Shown here one piece after another: positions 1 through 12,556 of a stretch of 64,000 bases of DNA. The stretch comes from Theobroma cacao (lineage: Eukaryota; Streptophyta; Magnoliopsida; Malvales; Malvaceae): NCBI RefSeq assembly GCF_000208745.1, contig NC_030853.1, positions 2,216,390 to 2,280,389 on the forward strand. The letters run 5' to 3'. Position 1 is the stretch's first letter. Every line of letters begins with the position of its first letter. Under the pieces are notes generated by a model, which saw only the letters and a program-made list of their open reading frames with translations, ran no database searches and had not been told where the DNA came from. The translations under genes were made by a program, and so were the position numbers.

Positions 1-965
1 CTATATATGTTTGTCGACAAATGGAAAAGGTTTCAATAAAGGGACCTCCTGTCAGAAATGAGAGTGTTGCAACCTCTAGTATTTGCATTCATGTTAAATC
101 CTTAACACTTTCTGAATGAATATAGAGAACTAGTTCAATTCATGATAATTATGCCTGCATCTCACAAGAATGAAATAAAAATCTCTTATCCAAGTTATAT
201 TTGACATTGTAACTTTTAGACTTTACTTGAATCTCTTCAAATATGGTGAGTCATATCAAGCAATGGCATTGACATCTTTATATTCCAGGAGCAACAAATA
301 GACCTCAAGAGCTTGATGAAGCAGCACGGAGAAGACTTACCAAGAGACTCTATATTCCCCTTCCTTCATCAGGTGCAACTGACATTTCATATCTAATTCT
401 AGCCATTTATGCCACAGAATTTGTTTCTGACTTGCTTTTTTCTGGGGATGAAGAAGCCAGAGCCTGGATAGTACGTAATCTCTTAGAGAAAGATGGATTA
501 TTCAAGCTTTCAGAAGAAGATATTGGTGCCATATGCAAGTTAACTGAAGGTTAGCTTCTATCTTCTTTTGGCTGTTGAGCTGTTCTGTCTTTTTCTTAGC
601 TAATCCTCCGAAATTTCCTTGCTCGTTACCTATCCTTTGCAGGCTACTCAGGATCAGATATGAAAAACTTAGTGAAAGATGCATCTATGGGTCCTCTTAG
701 AGAGGCTCTGAGGCAAGGCATAGAAATTACAAAGCTGAAGAAAGAGGATATGCGGCCAGTAACTCTTCAGGTAATGACATGCAAGTCTGAACTAGAACAA
801 ACATGTCTACAAGGTAAAACTTTCATCAGCTTAATCATTTGAGGCCATCTTCTTCTTATGTAGGACTTTGAAAATGCGTTACAAGAGGTCAGGCCCTCAG
901 TTTCTCTGAATGAATTGGGTACGTATGAAGAATGGAACAAACAATTTGGAAGCTTATCACTCTAA
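1..965 (+). CDS. FIGL1: Fidgetin-like AAA ATPase (FIGL1-type), 3' end only
   Basis: Last four coding exons, read as 289-372, 454-549, 643-770 and 864-965 (TAA); bases 1-288 look like intron. The encoded ~136 residues carry the end of an AAA ATPase module. [16 protein letters not shown] is the sensor-1 to arginine-finger region. [17 protein letters not shown] is the sensor-2 helix, and [20 protein letters not shown] is the C-terminal (Vps4-type) tail typical of fidgetin, spastin and katanin. The RPS...[10 protein letters not shown] ending favours fidgetin-like 1 over katanin or spastin. In plants FIGL1 is a nuclear ATPase that limits meiotic crossovers by regulating RAD51/DMC1. All four exons join in frame with GT-AG borders. 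The gene converges on the P450 at 1693. The N-terminal part and Walker motifs lie outside the window, so the subfamily call rests on the C-terminus alone. Confidence 0.88.
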
Positions 966-1692
966 AGATTGAAAAAAGACTAGAAAGAAAATAGAGGACA
1001 TTATTTTTTTTCCTTTTCAAGTGGCAAAAAAAAAAAAAAAGAACCACAGAGCAGCATCTTGCACCGGTTACATTCATCTTTTTCTATCCTGTATGAAAAT
1101 GGGAAACATACTGCTTTGATTTCTATTATCCTGAGGGTTTTCTGTTATTAATTCATCTCTTCTATATCATCCTAGATTTGGCAGCATCAGCTCTTTTCTT
1201 GTTTCTTTGTGTGTAATAATAATTAATTATAATGATTTTTTTAAATATTAAAACAAGGTGGTTAATCAAGGGAGAAGAGAATTAAATATGCTTAAGGTAC
1301 TGTGCTGACAAGTAAAGATTATTATTTTGAAGATTTGAAACCTTTTTCCCTCTTAAGAAATCAATACATGTGACATAATCATTTGAAACACGCATGCATG
1401 TGCATTCTGACTAGGTATTAGAGATAATTAACCATGCTCATGCTTTTACAATTACAACTTTGTCCCATGCAGGAAAGCCACATGATTTTGAATCAATGAT
1501 CATGATGCAAATATGATTATGATTAATCTCTGATTAAAAAATTATACTAAGTATGTTATTGTTTCAGCTATTCATTTCGTCCTAACTATAATACAGATGG
1601 GAACATAATGGCATATTGGCATCTTACATTGCCTCACAATTTTAATTCAGAACCATTGACTCCCCCTAAATTAATGTATTTTTCTTTTGGTC
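966..1692. other. Convergent intergenic region (3' UTRs)
   Basis: Lies between the stop codons of the FIGL1-type gene (+) and the P450 (-). It contains an A-rich run at 1026-1041 and AATAAT-rich sequence near 1215-1230 that could serve as a poly(A) signal. I see no coding capacity here; the short open frames overlap UTR sequence. Confidence 0.5.
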
Positions 1693-3219
1693 TTATCTTG
1701 AATGATCTCTTTTCTGAATCACAACCTTTAGTCCACCGGCCATGTGAGCCGTCAAGAGTGGCACGAAGACCGGCTTATCTGAACCAACTGGTCTGATTTC
1801 GAACCGCCCAAGTATGGAAGCCACCACATATTTCATCTGAATGAAGGCCATCTCCTTTCCAAGACAAACTCTTGGACCGGCCTGGAAAACTGGAAACTTG
1901 TATGGACTTACCTTCTTTAGTGACCCTCCATGGTAGCTTGGTTCAATAAACCATCGGCTTGGTCTGAACTCAGACCAGTCCTTTCCCCACAATGCTTCCA
2001 TCCTCCCCATTCCGTAGGGAAAGTAGGTCACTCTATCTCCTGCCTGGACTAGGGTACCATCAGGCAACATGTCATCCGCCATGGCATGCTTGGAGTCCCA
2101 GGCTACTGGTGGATAGAGCCTCATGGATTCACAAAGAGATGCTTTCAACAATTTCAGGTCTTTCAATGATTCATAATCTAACAATCTTTCCTCCATATTC
2201 TCTATCTCTTTCAGCAATTCTTGCTCTATAACTGGATGGCAGGAAAGCAACCAGAAGAGCCATGTCATTGCTGCTGAAGTTGTATCCCTTCCTGCCATGA
2301 TGAAGCTTATTGCCATATCTCTTATCAGTTCCTCATCATGGCCAGCCAATATCAACCTCGATAAGAGATCTTCACCACAATTCTCTTCCCCTTCATCGAT
2401 CTTTTTCTTCTTGTCCCGAATTATCTCCTCAACGTAGGCATGAACTTCCTCCACAGCATCTTTGAGCCTTTTCTCTGATCCAACTCCGAGCCATTTCTTG
2501 ACCTTCCAGACCAAGAACAAAGGAGCAGCTCCACGCCTGGCGCATATCTCTGACGCCATGTCAAAAGCTTTGCTGAGAGGCGAAACAGGCAGAGAAGGAT
2601 CTAAACAACAGCGATCCACCCCTAACGAGACCTTACAGACCATATTAAACGCAAGCCTTCTCAGCAAGTCCTGTAGGTCGACCACTCTTGACGTCTCAGC
2701 TAATGACTCTAGCAAAGGTAACAACTGATTTTCCACCTCTTCCTCCAATGTACTCATCACAACTTCTCTCAAAGAATTGGTGCTGAAAGCATGGCTTGCT
2801 AACTTCCGTTGCATGCGCCAAAGCTCCCCATCCACATTGAAAATCCCATAGCCAAGAAAGTCCCCTAGAATTTCAGTGAAAGGCTTGCCTTTAGGGAAGT
2901 TGTTGAAGTTGGTTTTGAGCATGTATTCAACGTTCTCCGAGTTTGCAGTCACAATAGTTCTTCGAGCACCAAGCCGGTTCACCACAATCGTGTTGGTGGC
3001 TGATGCTGCAAGGAGCTCTGTGTACCACTCTAACAGACGAGTGCGGCTTTTGTAAAAGGAAATCAAGCAGCCGATTACTGGATAGGATGGGGGGCCATGT
3101 CCTGACAATTTTGGAGCTCTGCAGACTTTACACAAGACTGCATGCAACAAAGAGAGAAACACTGATACAAACACAAACTTGAAGGGCAGAAGCCTAAAGA
3201 GAGACATGATTGTTTCCAT
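1693..3219 (-). CDS. Cytochrome P450, CYP94 family (CYP94B-like)
   Basis: Single-exon gene of 508 residues, the usual length for CYP94. A hydrophobic membrane anchor at ~8-30 should hold it on the ER face. A proline-rich hinge (GPPSYPVIG) is followed by a fully conserved P450 core: I-helix AGRDTTS at 309-315, K-helix ExxR (ESMR) at 364-367, meander FRPSRW at 418-423, and heme loop FQAGPRVCLG with the thiolate cysteine at about 452. The segment FPKGKPFTEILGDFLGYGIF and the absence of introns point to CYP94, and I favour CYP94B. CYP94 enzymes are omega- or in-chain fatty-acid hydroxylases, and CYP94B members hydroxylate jasmonoyl-isoleucine to switch off jasmonate signalling. Substrate cannot be read from sequence. 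The start is the first ATG; a second at codon 5 is possible. Transcribed towards the FIGL1-type gene. Confidence 0.9.
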   Translation of the reverse strand: METIMSLFRLLPFKFVFVSVFLSLLHAVLCKVCRAPKLSGHGPPSYPVIGCLISFYKSRTRLLEWYTELLAASATNTIVVNRLGARRTIVTANSENVEYMLKTNFNNFPKGKPFTEILGDFLGYGIFNVDGELWRMQRKLASHAFSTNSLREVVMSTLEEEVENQLLPLLESLAETSRVVDLQDLLRRLAFNMVCKVSLGVDRCCLDPSLPVSPLSKAFDMASEICARRGAAPLFLVWKVKKWLGVGSEKRLKDAVEEVHAYVEEIIRDKKKKIDEGEENCGEDLLSRLILAGHDEELIRDMAISFIMAGRDTTSAAMTWLFWLLSCHPVIEQELLKEIENMEERLLDYESLKDLKLLKASLCESMRLYPPVAWDSKHAMADDMLPDGTLVQAGDRVTYFPYGMGRMEALWGKDWSEFRPSRWFIEPSYHGGSLKKVSPYKFPVFQAGPRVCLGKEMAFIQMKYVVASILGRFEIRPVGSDKPVFVPLLTAHMAGGLKVVIQKRDHSR

Positions 3220-6200
3220 CGTAGCATAAAGATGGCAGAAATGGCTATCCAGGATGAACTGATGGTTGGTTCTGCAACGTCAAGGGGGGTTTGCAAAACT
3301 AGCTCTCTTAAGAGGGTTATGAGAAATATATCAGCTACAAGTATTTTATTTTTAAAACGTTATGTTATTTTCATGGCTAAGTCATTACCATTATTCTCAC
3401 AAATAATGAATAGATGTAGTTGACCCACTACATAGGTGCATTAAGAGAAAAAATATATATATTTCCATTAAACTTTAAAATAAAAAAAACATCTTGTTTA
3501 AAGTAGGCACGGAAAATTACTGTGATGTGTGCTCTACCTAAGAGACAAGAGTAAGAAAATTAGAAAAATTTCAATTCTTAAATAAGTTGATTTTACTTTA
3601 AAAAATCACTCTTTCGTTTTTCATTAAGACGTGTATCTAATTTAAAATCAATTATTATATATTCAGGATATTTTTTAATTTAATAAATATATCGATGCAA
3701 AATAAACAATGATAGTTATTGATCAGTTTCGAAAATAAAAATATTATTATCAATCTTATGATGATCCATTTAAAATTTATAATAAAAGTGGAAGACATAA
3801 GGACATTAATCCAATTATTATTTTGGTATTAATGGATAACTCTAGCATGATGTGTGTTTTGGTTGCCTGATTTTTTATACAAAATTCAAAATTTATTTCT
3901 TTGTATATTCTTTATTTCTTCTTTTAAAATGGGCAAATTTCTTTCCACAAATTGATTTAAGAAGAGGGTAGTTAAAGGGTAGTCTATCTTTGTCCAGAGT
4001 GATGACTTGCTGGTCTGGATGTTACCCTACCAAGTGCCAATAGTCATGCTTTATAAGTGAATTGGGCACAAATTTTGTCAGGTTTCAAGTGGCCGTTAGC
4101 GTAAAAGGGCTTTTAGGTTTGAAATGCTAGTCAATTTGTGACTAGTTTGTTCGTTAGATAATGTTTATTTAAACAAGTGAAATGGTAGAGTGAGACCTGG
4201 AAATTACGTGTAAAATCCTGCATTCACTCACAGAGTCGGTTCTCTTCTGTTTGCTGACAAGCTGGGACCTCACTGAGACCCAAGCGCAATCAATCATTCA
4301 TGTTTAATAACTCTTTTACACGTTAACCATAAAAGCCAATAAAATCTTAATGACCATAAAATTGATATATCACTTAAAATTATTCCATAACATTTTATAA
4401 GTTAAATTATGTAATTACTTCTTATATTTTGATAAGATAGTTAATTTAGTTCATATATAATAATTTATAAAAATTAAATTTTTATATTTTTTTAAAAATG
4501 ACAATATCTGTCTAATTGTTGAGAATATTAAAATTTTTTTATTATCTATAATGACATAGTATTTCTTTGATGATATAATATTGAATATAATGATGTGTGA
4601 GTGATGATCTAATAATTTTTATCTATTTCAGAATTTTTTTATTGTTTTAAATTCTGAAACACATAAATTTAATTCTTTTTTGTTTAATAACCCTCTTTTT
4701 GTAATTTTTAAAAACCTATTCGTATTTTTGATTTATTAGTTTTCTAATCTTGATTAAAATTATTAATTAACATTAGATAATTCCACATTAGTACTTACAA
4801 AGTTTATGTCAATGTTTGATTATATCATGTCTCTATTATCGTTACATTGTTTATAAAATATTACATAATCATTATCACATCAGATTCAATATCACATCAA
4901 TAAAAAAAATTATCAAATCAACATAACCAACATCATATCAGTATAAATAACAAAAAAAAAATTTAATACATTAGACTTATATTATCAATCTTGAAAAATA
5001 TAAAAATTTAATTTTTACAAATTATTATACAAGGGATCACTTTGATAAAATATAAAGATAAATTACATAATTTAACTCATATTAGATTTTTACTCCTGTG
5101 CTGGAACAGCTACATCCAGAAGAAGCCCTCGTGTCTCTCTAATCTTCTTGTAAAGAAGATAAACTGAAATTTCATCAACAGCCTTTTCTTCTTTACAGTA
5201 GGCCAACTGCACCGCGACTGTCTTGTCTGATACCCATAGCAGAATCCCCATGTGATGAAAATGAAACAATAAAAAAAGCAAAATGTTTATCATCAATACT
5301 GACCACCAAACATCCACGTTCTCTTCTCTTCCCCACCATCATGCTCTGCTTTATCAAGGCAGCAAAACTGAAACATTAAAAAGAAGCCTGCCTGAGCCAC
5401 CGAATTCATTGATCATCCAGTCCAATGGCTGGGGTTGTCGTAGGCAGGTTTAACTTGTGGCAATGGGAGGTCATCCAGACAAGGGTATCAAATGTGGGTC
5501 CTTAAATTAACTGCACCATGTCTCTTTTTGGATCAGTTGTTGGTTGCCATAAATGGAGTAGATGCTATGAAATTTCCATGATATATTATTCAACATGGGG
5601 TGTAAAAGTGATTGTTATGACTTACAAAGAGATCTAAATTATCATTAGGATTGAGTATTCGGACGGTTTCAATAATTCAATTAAAAACAGTTCAATCAAT
5701 TGACTCTATTTGAGAAGTGATTGATCTCGATAGTTTGAACAGATGATCGTTTCAATTGTTGATAGAGACACCTTCCCGACACATTTTTTTTTTTTAAATT
5801 ATGAGGAAGAAATCAAATATGTAACTTCTCTTATTAATTCCCTATCTCTCGAAACTTCAAATCCTAAAAAGTACCCAACTCCCTTCTTCCCATCTCGGCC
5901 GTCAACCGACACCGTGCTGCTTGTCAACCGAGTTGCACATAACACCTCGTTCCCTTAATCATCATCGTTATTAGTAATTTAAAAGTTAAATTTTTGAAAG
6001 TCACGTTAGTTTAAATTTGTCTAAATTTTTGCATAAAAGCAAACAAGATTTCCTACAAAATCATACATAATTACCATGCATGCTCTGATCCACACACTGC
6101 CAGCATCCTTTCTCTTCTTTTCCTTTTTCCCATTCTTTCTCTTGTTTTCTAGTAAGTAATCTCTTTGTTTACCCTGTAGCCGACCATAAATGGGCACCCC

Positions 6201-6727
6201 ATGTAAGGAAACGTGACTAAATTTGCTGAGAGAATCATTAAAATCATCACGAGCGCACCCGACCTCTTAAAAATAATATGAATAAATTATTTTGGATGCA
6301 GCTCTGATCAAATGTGAATGATTGAAAAACCTGATGAATGAGACAAGGATGTGATGATAATATTTAACAAATCACCGAAGCTTTGTTCCCATTTCTTTAA
6401 TGATGGGAAAAAGTTTTCCATGCCTGCCAAAATAAGAAAAAAAAGGAAAGTTTTAATAGTAAAAAGCATCCAAGGTTGAATGAAAGATCCAAAGGGATCA
6501 TCTATCTTTGTTATTATTATCATTATTAATTAATGGTTCATAGTGCGAATCCTAGTGTTTGTTTTTGATGGCATGTGCTATGTCAGGGCAGATGCAAACA
6601 AGCATAGTAGATTCAAAGTCCATTAAGAAATGACTTTGCTTGGTTAATCGACTGATCAACCCGTGGGAACTTGGACCAAGTTGAAGAAAAATAAGAGCAA
6701 CACGTTCAAAATGATTGAAATGGTGAT

Positions 6728-6860
6728 AAAAAAATGGTTTCGTGTCTGTTAAATTGAGAATATTTTGTATATATAAATATAATACATATTTTTTTTTATT
6801 TATTATCAATTGATTTTAGATAGAATATTTATCTAAATATTCAACTGGATATCAGAGCAG
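6728..6860 (+). repeat. Possible decayed TRIM/LTR end with tRNA-Met-type primer site
   Basis: An AT-rich segment ending in TCAAC is followed by TGGATATCAGAGC (6846-6858). This is the tRNA-iMet primer-binding motif TGGTATCAGAGC of plant Copia and TRIM elements with one inserted A. A related sequence (TATATAAATA, poly-T, then TTAATTGATTTTTAGAT) recurs at about 7530-7645. Together they look like remnants of a small LTR element, but the outer ends cannot be fixed. Confidence 0.3.
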
Positions 6861-7529
6861 TCGTTGCCCACATTAGTTATATTCTTTGTGATTCTTTTCT
6901 TATGATAAATCCGTAAACATTACACGTACTGATAAAAGAATCTAACATCTATTAATAGAAATATCCTAAGCGTCAATCATTGTTTAAAATTTAACAAAAA
7001 ACTACCCATCCAGGATTAGATAAAAAAAACATTAATTAGCTAATCAAAACAGGTTAAAATGGTGGTTATGTGGTTGATCTTTTGATTAAAGTAAGCCCAA
7101 GCTCCGCCAGTTCACACACATAAAGATAAAGCAGGAAAATGGCAGTGTGGGATCAGGATGAAGGCCATTCGTGCTAATTATTTAGGGTATGAATTGCAGT
7201 ATAAAAAGGAAAAAGAAATTATGTGAATGTTTTGTCCGTTCCCACACTTTTGCAGGTAAACAAAACAAAATAGTTCCCTTTCCAAAGCTTCACCACTAAT
7301 TTTCTTTTACCTTTTTGACTACGAAATGTATTGGGCATTGCTTAAAACAGGGGTCGGTTGAAGTTTAACCAATAACCTGTTAAGATATTAAAGACACAAG
7401 TTGACAGGACTCCAATGGTAATCTTCCTAGGATTAGGTTAGTAAAGTGTCAGAAGGTATATATTAGAAAAGAAATATCAGTTTCAAGAATTTTAATGTAA
7501 ATCATTTTTCATAATAATCAAAAGAACAA

Positions 7530-7645
7530 AGATTTTATGAAATAATTTTTGAGTATATAAATAAAAGAAGAATCTTTTTTTTTTATTGTTAATTGATTTT
7601 TAGATCGAACAGTCATTCTAAAGATTTAATATCATATCATAGTTC
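7530..7645 (+). repeat. Second copy of the TRIM/LTR-like sequence
   Basis: Shares with 6728-6860 the order TATATAAATA, poly-T tract, TTAATTGATTTTTAGAT, then a TCTAAA-rich end, followed by TATCATATCATAG where a primer site would sit. Too diverged to prove homology by eye. Confidence 0.22.
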
Positions 7646-8450
7646 CTATTAATTGATTTTTTATGATTGAATGGAAAAGCTGAAGCTGATATTTATGTCA
7701 GAAAAAATGTCACTCCCTGAAAGATGGAAGAGACGCCTGGTGGTTCCCATCAAGGAAACCTGTTATTCACAGCCCCCGCCGTAATTGGCTTAGCCTCGCC
7801 GACATGTTGATGCAATCCTCCCACTCCCATTCTGTTGCAATGATGTTTTGGTCATGCAGTTTTAGTTACTTTGGTATGATTAATAAGGAGAAGTGAACAG
7901 TTGCTAACGACCAACTGCTTTACTGTTCTCCAAAAGCCAGATTGTTAACTCCTTCCCAATCAAAATCTTACTTGGATACTGAAGGTGGGCATGCCACCTT
8001 GAGTCTGGCAATGGTATGAGGAGACCTGGTCACAGTAAGGATTTTCATATAATTGCTTCCTTGTGTTAAAACTTAAAAACCTGAAACCCCAATATTCATA
8101 CCAATGATCCCAGAAGCTTTTTTGGGGAGAATTTTGCATCAGACGCCATATCCTGACATAAATGGAGCGTAGCAGAATATTGGCCCAGAAAACAGTAAAA
8201 AATTAGCAACACCAGGGGACAGCGATGGTCAGATCTAACCAAGACTATAAATTCATGTAAGATTGAAGAGAAACCACGTCGCAAAACTTTCAACAACTCA
8301 ATTGTGTTCCTTAGATTACATAAGAACCCACCACAACAGCATTATTAAAGCCAGGCAACACTAAAATTTTTGCACAAACCACATGGTAATGAAAGCCAGC
8401 CACATATTCAGGACGGTAGCTTAGTTATTTAACGGTTCATTAGGTTCGAT

Positions 8451-11400
8451 TTACATATTTGAGTGGCCCACACGAACATGAACTTGGTGCCATGAAGTGT
8501 TCAGAATCCCTCTTAGGTTCCAAATGTCTTGCACCTTTTCAGGTTGGACATTTGCAGCTGAATCCACCTGCAAATCAATGAAATGAAGAGAGACATAAAT
8601 GCAAAACACAGTTAGCAATCCAATGAACATGGATGCGCAATGGAATGCCAATGTTTGTAAACATCAGCTTGGGTATAAAGAATTATGAAAGTTACTGAAC
8701 TCAGGTAAAATTCTCTGGGAACTGGACTCAATGATGCCAATGCCATCAGCCCGTAATTACTAAGATCTTAGGATTTTACATTTTTATCTTTCTGTAATGT
8801 CAAAAAATTACATTTCCATTAACTTATGATAAACTTCAGACAGAAGAAATTCTTATATTAAGTAAGGACAGTAAATATGTTGTAGCATGGGCTAGTATGG
8901 TCTAGCAGCTATGAAGTTCTTTATCAGAAGGTTTTGTGTCCATGCTGGAAATGGTTATAGAGATGGCCTGGTAATATGGCTGCTTTGGATTACATTTACA
9001 TGAATCCTAGGTAGAAAATCTAACTGATGATCAAATGTTAATTGGTGCATTCTGCGTTCTAACAGGGAAATGAACCAGAAAAAGTAACTTTATTATAAAA
9101 TAACAGGTGATGTACCGCTTTGGCAACAATTTCAGTACTGTGTGGGATATCAACTGTGACCTCAAAAAGCACCCATGCCCATTTGTCACTGCTGATGTGA
9201 TCTGCTATGTAAGGGATACCAGTCTTCTGAGATCTGAAGGCTTCTACCCAGGTTTTGCCACCATCAATAGATACATCTACTCGTTCGATTCCACGGCCTC
9301 CTCCTGATACTGCATATCCACTAATTGTTACCTGCATAAAATTTGACAGCACAAAATCTAAGTAACTTTAGTAGCATCCAATTGGCTGGGGCACCATGAT
9401 TAACCAGGTTTAATATAATAGAAGAGGAAACGAGTCTTTAATTGAGACCAAACTTGCACACAAGGTCCAGGTTTACTTCTTGGGCATCTAGGTTGACTTC
9501 AGAGAACTAAGGGATAATGCCTCTACCCTAACTGGTGAGACTTTAAGACAAGGAAATCACTTGCTTCTGGCAGATGTATGTAGATCAAATTAGTGAAAAG
9601 TCTTTTACAAGTCACGTAAACCTCAATATTCTGGCCAAACAAAACAGAAAACATCAATATGATACTTATGTACAAACCTTTATAAAGCTGGGCATAATTC
9701 TAAAATCATGCAAGCCATATGAAACATGATTAAAGAAATGTCATAATGACAGCTTTATAATGGTATTTACATACCCACACAACCTTTATAAAGCTATGGT
9801 TGCAAAGAGAACTTACCTTTCCAGGTTTTATTGACTGCACATCTTCCAAAGAACAAATCGCAGACTGCCAACCAGCAAAGTAACTAATATTGGTCAAGAC
9901 TGCAGTTCATTGAATAAACTTTTTCTTACTAATAGAAAGCTAGATAATTGTATTAGACCCAGGTTCCTCACACATAAATTCCTCCCAATAGATTCAGCCC
10001 CAACTAAAATAAAATGTAAAAAACAGCTTGTCTGGATCTTGATATTTATGGGTTAAAACATTGTCTTCATAGTTATACAGCTTATCAGAAAAACTTATAG
10101 TATAGGTGTTAAATACCCTGCTTTAAAGTTACGAATATACAATAATTTACAGATAAGACTAGACTATTCTAAGCAAAATCTAGTAGATAAGACTAGACTA
10201 ATCTAAGCAAAATCTAGTAAACACCTGAACTGGGAAATCCATTTGTGGCTTCCTGGTAGACCAATTGATGTTATCCCAATCCACAGATGGCGGAAACATC
10301 TTGTAGTCCTTTTGCATGAAGAATCCCTGTAAGGTAGTAAATGTAACTCAAGCAGATGACAATGTGGAAAATGATAACACAAATTCGAATAAAGATGAAA
10401 CCTCCTTCAACCTGGCATTCTTCTGCTATTATATTGATAGAATCCAGCCACTTGACAGAACGAGCACCTATAACACCTGGCACAATTACTCTCAATGGAT
10501 AACCATGATCCCTGTTAAGAGGCTTTAGCATGATAACAAGACAATAGTTCATGTTAGGAAAACCCATTGGGATATTATGCTCCCAAAAACAATTCATCAG
10601 GGTGGGAAAGAGGAAATACTGAATTGAAATATAGAAATAGCATTATCATCAATTCAGGGCATCGAAATATCAACAATCATGAAGGTCTAAGCAAAGGTAC
10701 ACTGTAGAAAAGAACATCATCAGATGAGAGTAAGTTTCCTAACCTCTCCATTCATCTCATAAGCAAGTAAGACATCAGCTACAGGGTTTGTGGCCTGACT
10801 AAGTGGAATTGATGCCTTGTATGGCCCACCATTCTCCTCCTACACTTATTTGAAACACAAATAGTGGAAAATGAAGTGATGTTCTCGTGCTGATAGAAAC
10901 AGCCATTGAACAGCGCAAAGATTAACAATGAAATTCAAGAGGCCAAAGTTACTACCTTACACTTATCAATGCTTACAAATTCAACATGTTTTCCACCAGA
11001 CTGAGTGCTACTAGTCAACTTTGGTATCCCAATGAGTTCAAGAACATCAGCCAATTTGGCACCTCCCCACACAGCTGAAAGGTCAGAAAGACAATATGAG
11101 ACCAAATATAATAGAACATCTATAATGCAATTTGACATGTAATTATGAATACTAAAATTACAAACAGACATGAAAATATACATAGAATTAGGGGGGGAAA
11201 TCAATAGAACTCCTGAACAAATAAAGCTGGCTCTAATTCATTCCTAATTCTGTACACAGACATGCACGTACATGCGTGTGAAGTGTGCACATGCATATCT
11301 GCATGTCTCTACACATGCGCTCACACATGAAACATAAGTTTGAAAAACTCATTGTAAGTTTGAGATGGATATAACAAACCATTCCCTATAGCAGAAACAT

Positions 11401-12556
11401 CCCAGCCAACTCCTCTAACTTTCCTGGTTTTGCTCATGGCAGTCCTCCTATTACCCGCACACTGAATAAACCATCAAGCCAAATCAATGAACAAATGCAA
11501 CAAGAACAGCACCACATAGAGCAGAGGCAAATCTGTTAACAAATCATACCTGTAAAGTGGCAGTAACATTGTACTTTGGTAGCATCCTGTAAGTCATTAA
11601 AAAATTTCAATTCATTGCTTCAGGAACTTTAAAATGCAGACTAACACATAGGAAAGAATTCTTGACAGAAACTAGAGAATAGACTGGATTGCAAGATTAA
11701 TTATCATAAATTGCTAAAACTGTAATACATACAGTTGGTTTCTTGCATTGCAATTCGCAAGGCTACCACTTACCTGATATCTCTCATATACAGCTTTTTG
11801 GGAGTTTCACTCAAACCACAAAAATCAACACAATATCTGATTTTCCAAAAGATGTTGTAAAGTCATTATGAATCCCCAACAGAATAAACACATTAAAAAG
11901 CTCTAACAAGTGTTAGCGTGGGACAAGGAAAGAGTATATAACCTCTCTATGTCATCAACTACTGGTATTGGTCCATGATTTCTCTTGTAAAACAAATCCA
12001 CCGGAGTCGCATAAGAGGAAACTAAAGCTGAACGCGGTGGCTCAGCATTGAAGGGCTCCTGCAGTACAGATGCCAATAACAAAAGGATTACTCATTGAGA
12101 CTCTTATCAATGATTACAATAACCTACAAATATTGTTTTTACAAGGAAATGGACACTTGAAAGGGGAAAAAAGCATTCCTCTTGGCCTAAAGGAGGCGTT
12201 TTGAACCATGGCCAACTCAATTCAACATGCAAAGAATCAGCTTTACCCACTTAACAACTTGGACACAATTCTTTTCATGCATATTTAATAAACCAAAAGC
12301 TGAAAAGTTGTATAAAATGAATCATACTTTCACTGGTAATCCAAAAATTATTCTTTTTCATTGGTTATTAAAATCAATACTTATCAAAACACCCAAGAAA
12401 AAAAAAACCCTCCTTTCTCTAACTAAAAGATAAAATTCCATGATCAAAGGCAAAATGAGTGATTAAACAGCAAAATCTTGCCTTGGCGTTGATCTGAAGA
12501 CAAGGATGACGAGGCGGTTCTCGAGAATAATCAGAAGGTCCTCTTATTCCTGGCAT
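8451..12556 (-). CDS. SOX: Sulfite oxidase, peroxisomal, complete 12-exon gene
   Basis: Exons in transcript order: 12482-12556, 11943-12058, 11774-11836, 11550-11586, 11380-11461, 10956-11074, 10744-10839, 10412-10522, 10225-10326, 9817-9864, 9116-9331 and 8451-8567. The product has 393 residues, the size I recall for the Arabidopsis enzyme. It oxidises sulfite to sulfate using a molybdenum cofactor and, in plants, oxygen; it lacks the heme domain of animal enzymes. The Mo-ligand cysteine is in [12 protein letters not shown] (Cys98). The Mo-domain motifs NRDHGYPLR and [15 protein letters not shown] are intact (VVPG reads IVPG here), and the C-terminal dimerisation domain includes [18 protein letters not shown]. 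It ends in SNM, a variant of the SNL-type peroxisomal PTS1 signal. The first intron uses a GC donor (AAG|GCAAGA at 12481-12480). A GA-rich 5' leader lies at about 12632-12655. Confidence 0.97.

Larger units (their letters stand above)
3220..8450. other. Gene-poor AT-rich intergenic region
   Basis: About 5 kb between the P450 start and the sulfite oxidase stop. It is mostly AT-rich with many short homopolymers and no open frame I can assign. Probable P450 promoter at 3220-4300. A slightly GC-richer patch at 5090-5470 holds a 75-codon minus-strand frame I do not recognise. Decayed LTR-like sequences lie at 6728-6860 and 7530-7645. The segment just before 8450 is probably sulfite oxidase 3' UTR. 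Confidence 0.5.

Noticed and set aside
5090..5317. Minus-strand 75-codon frame with a hydrophobic start in a GC-richer patch
   Set aside because: No recognisable motif, no splice partner with family similarity nearby, and the hydrophobic start is low complexity. Left unannotated, though a decayed exon cannot be excluded.
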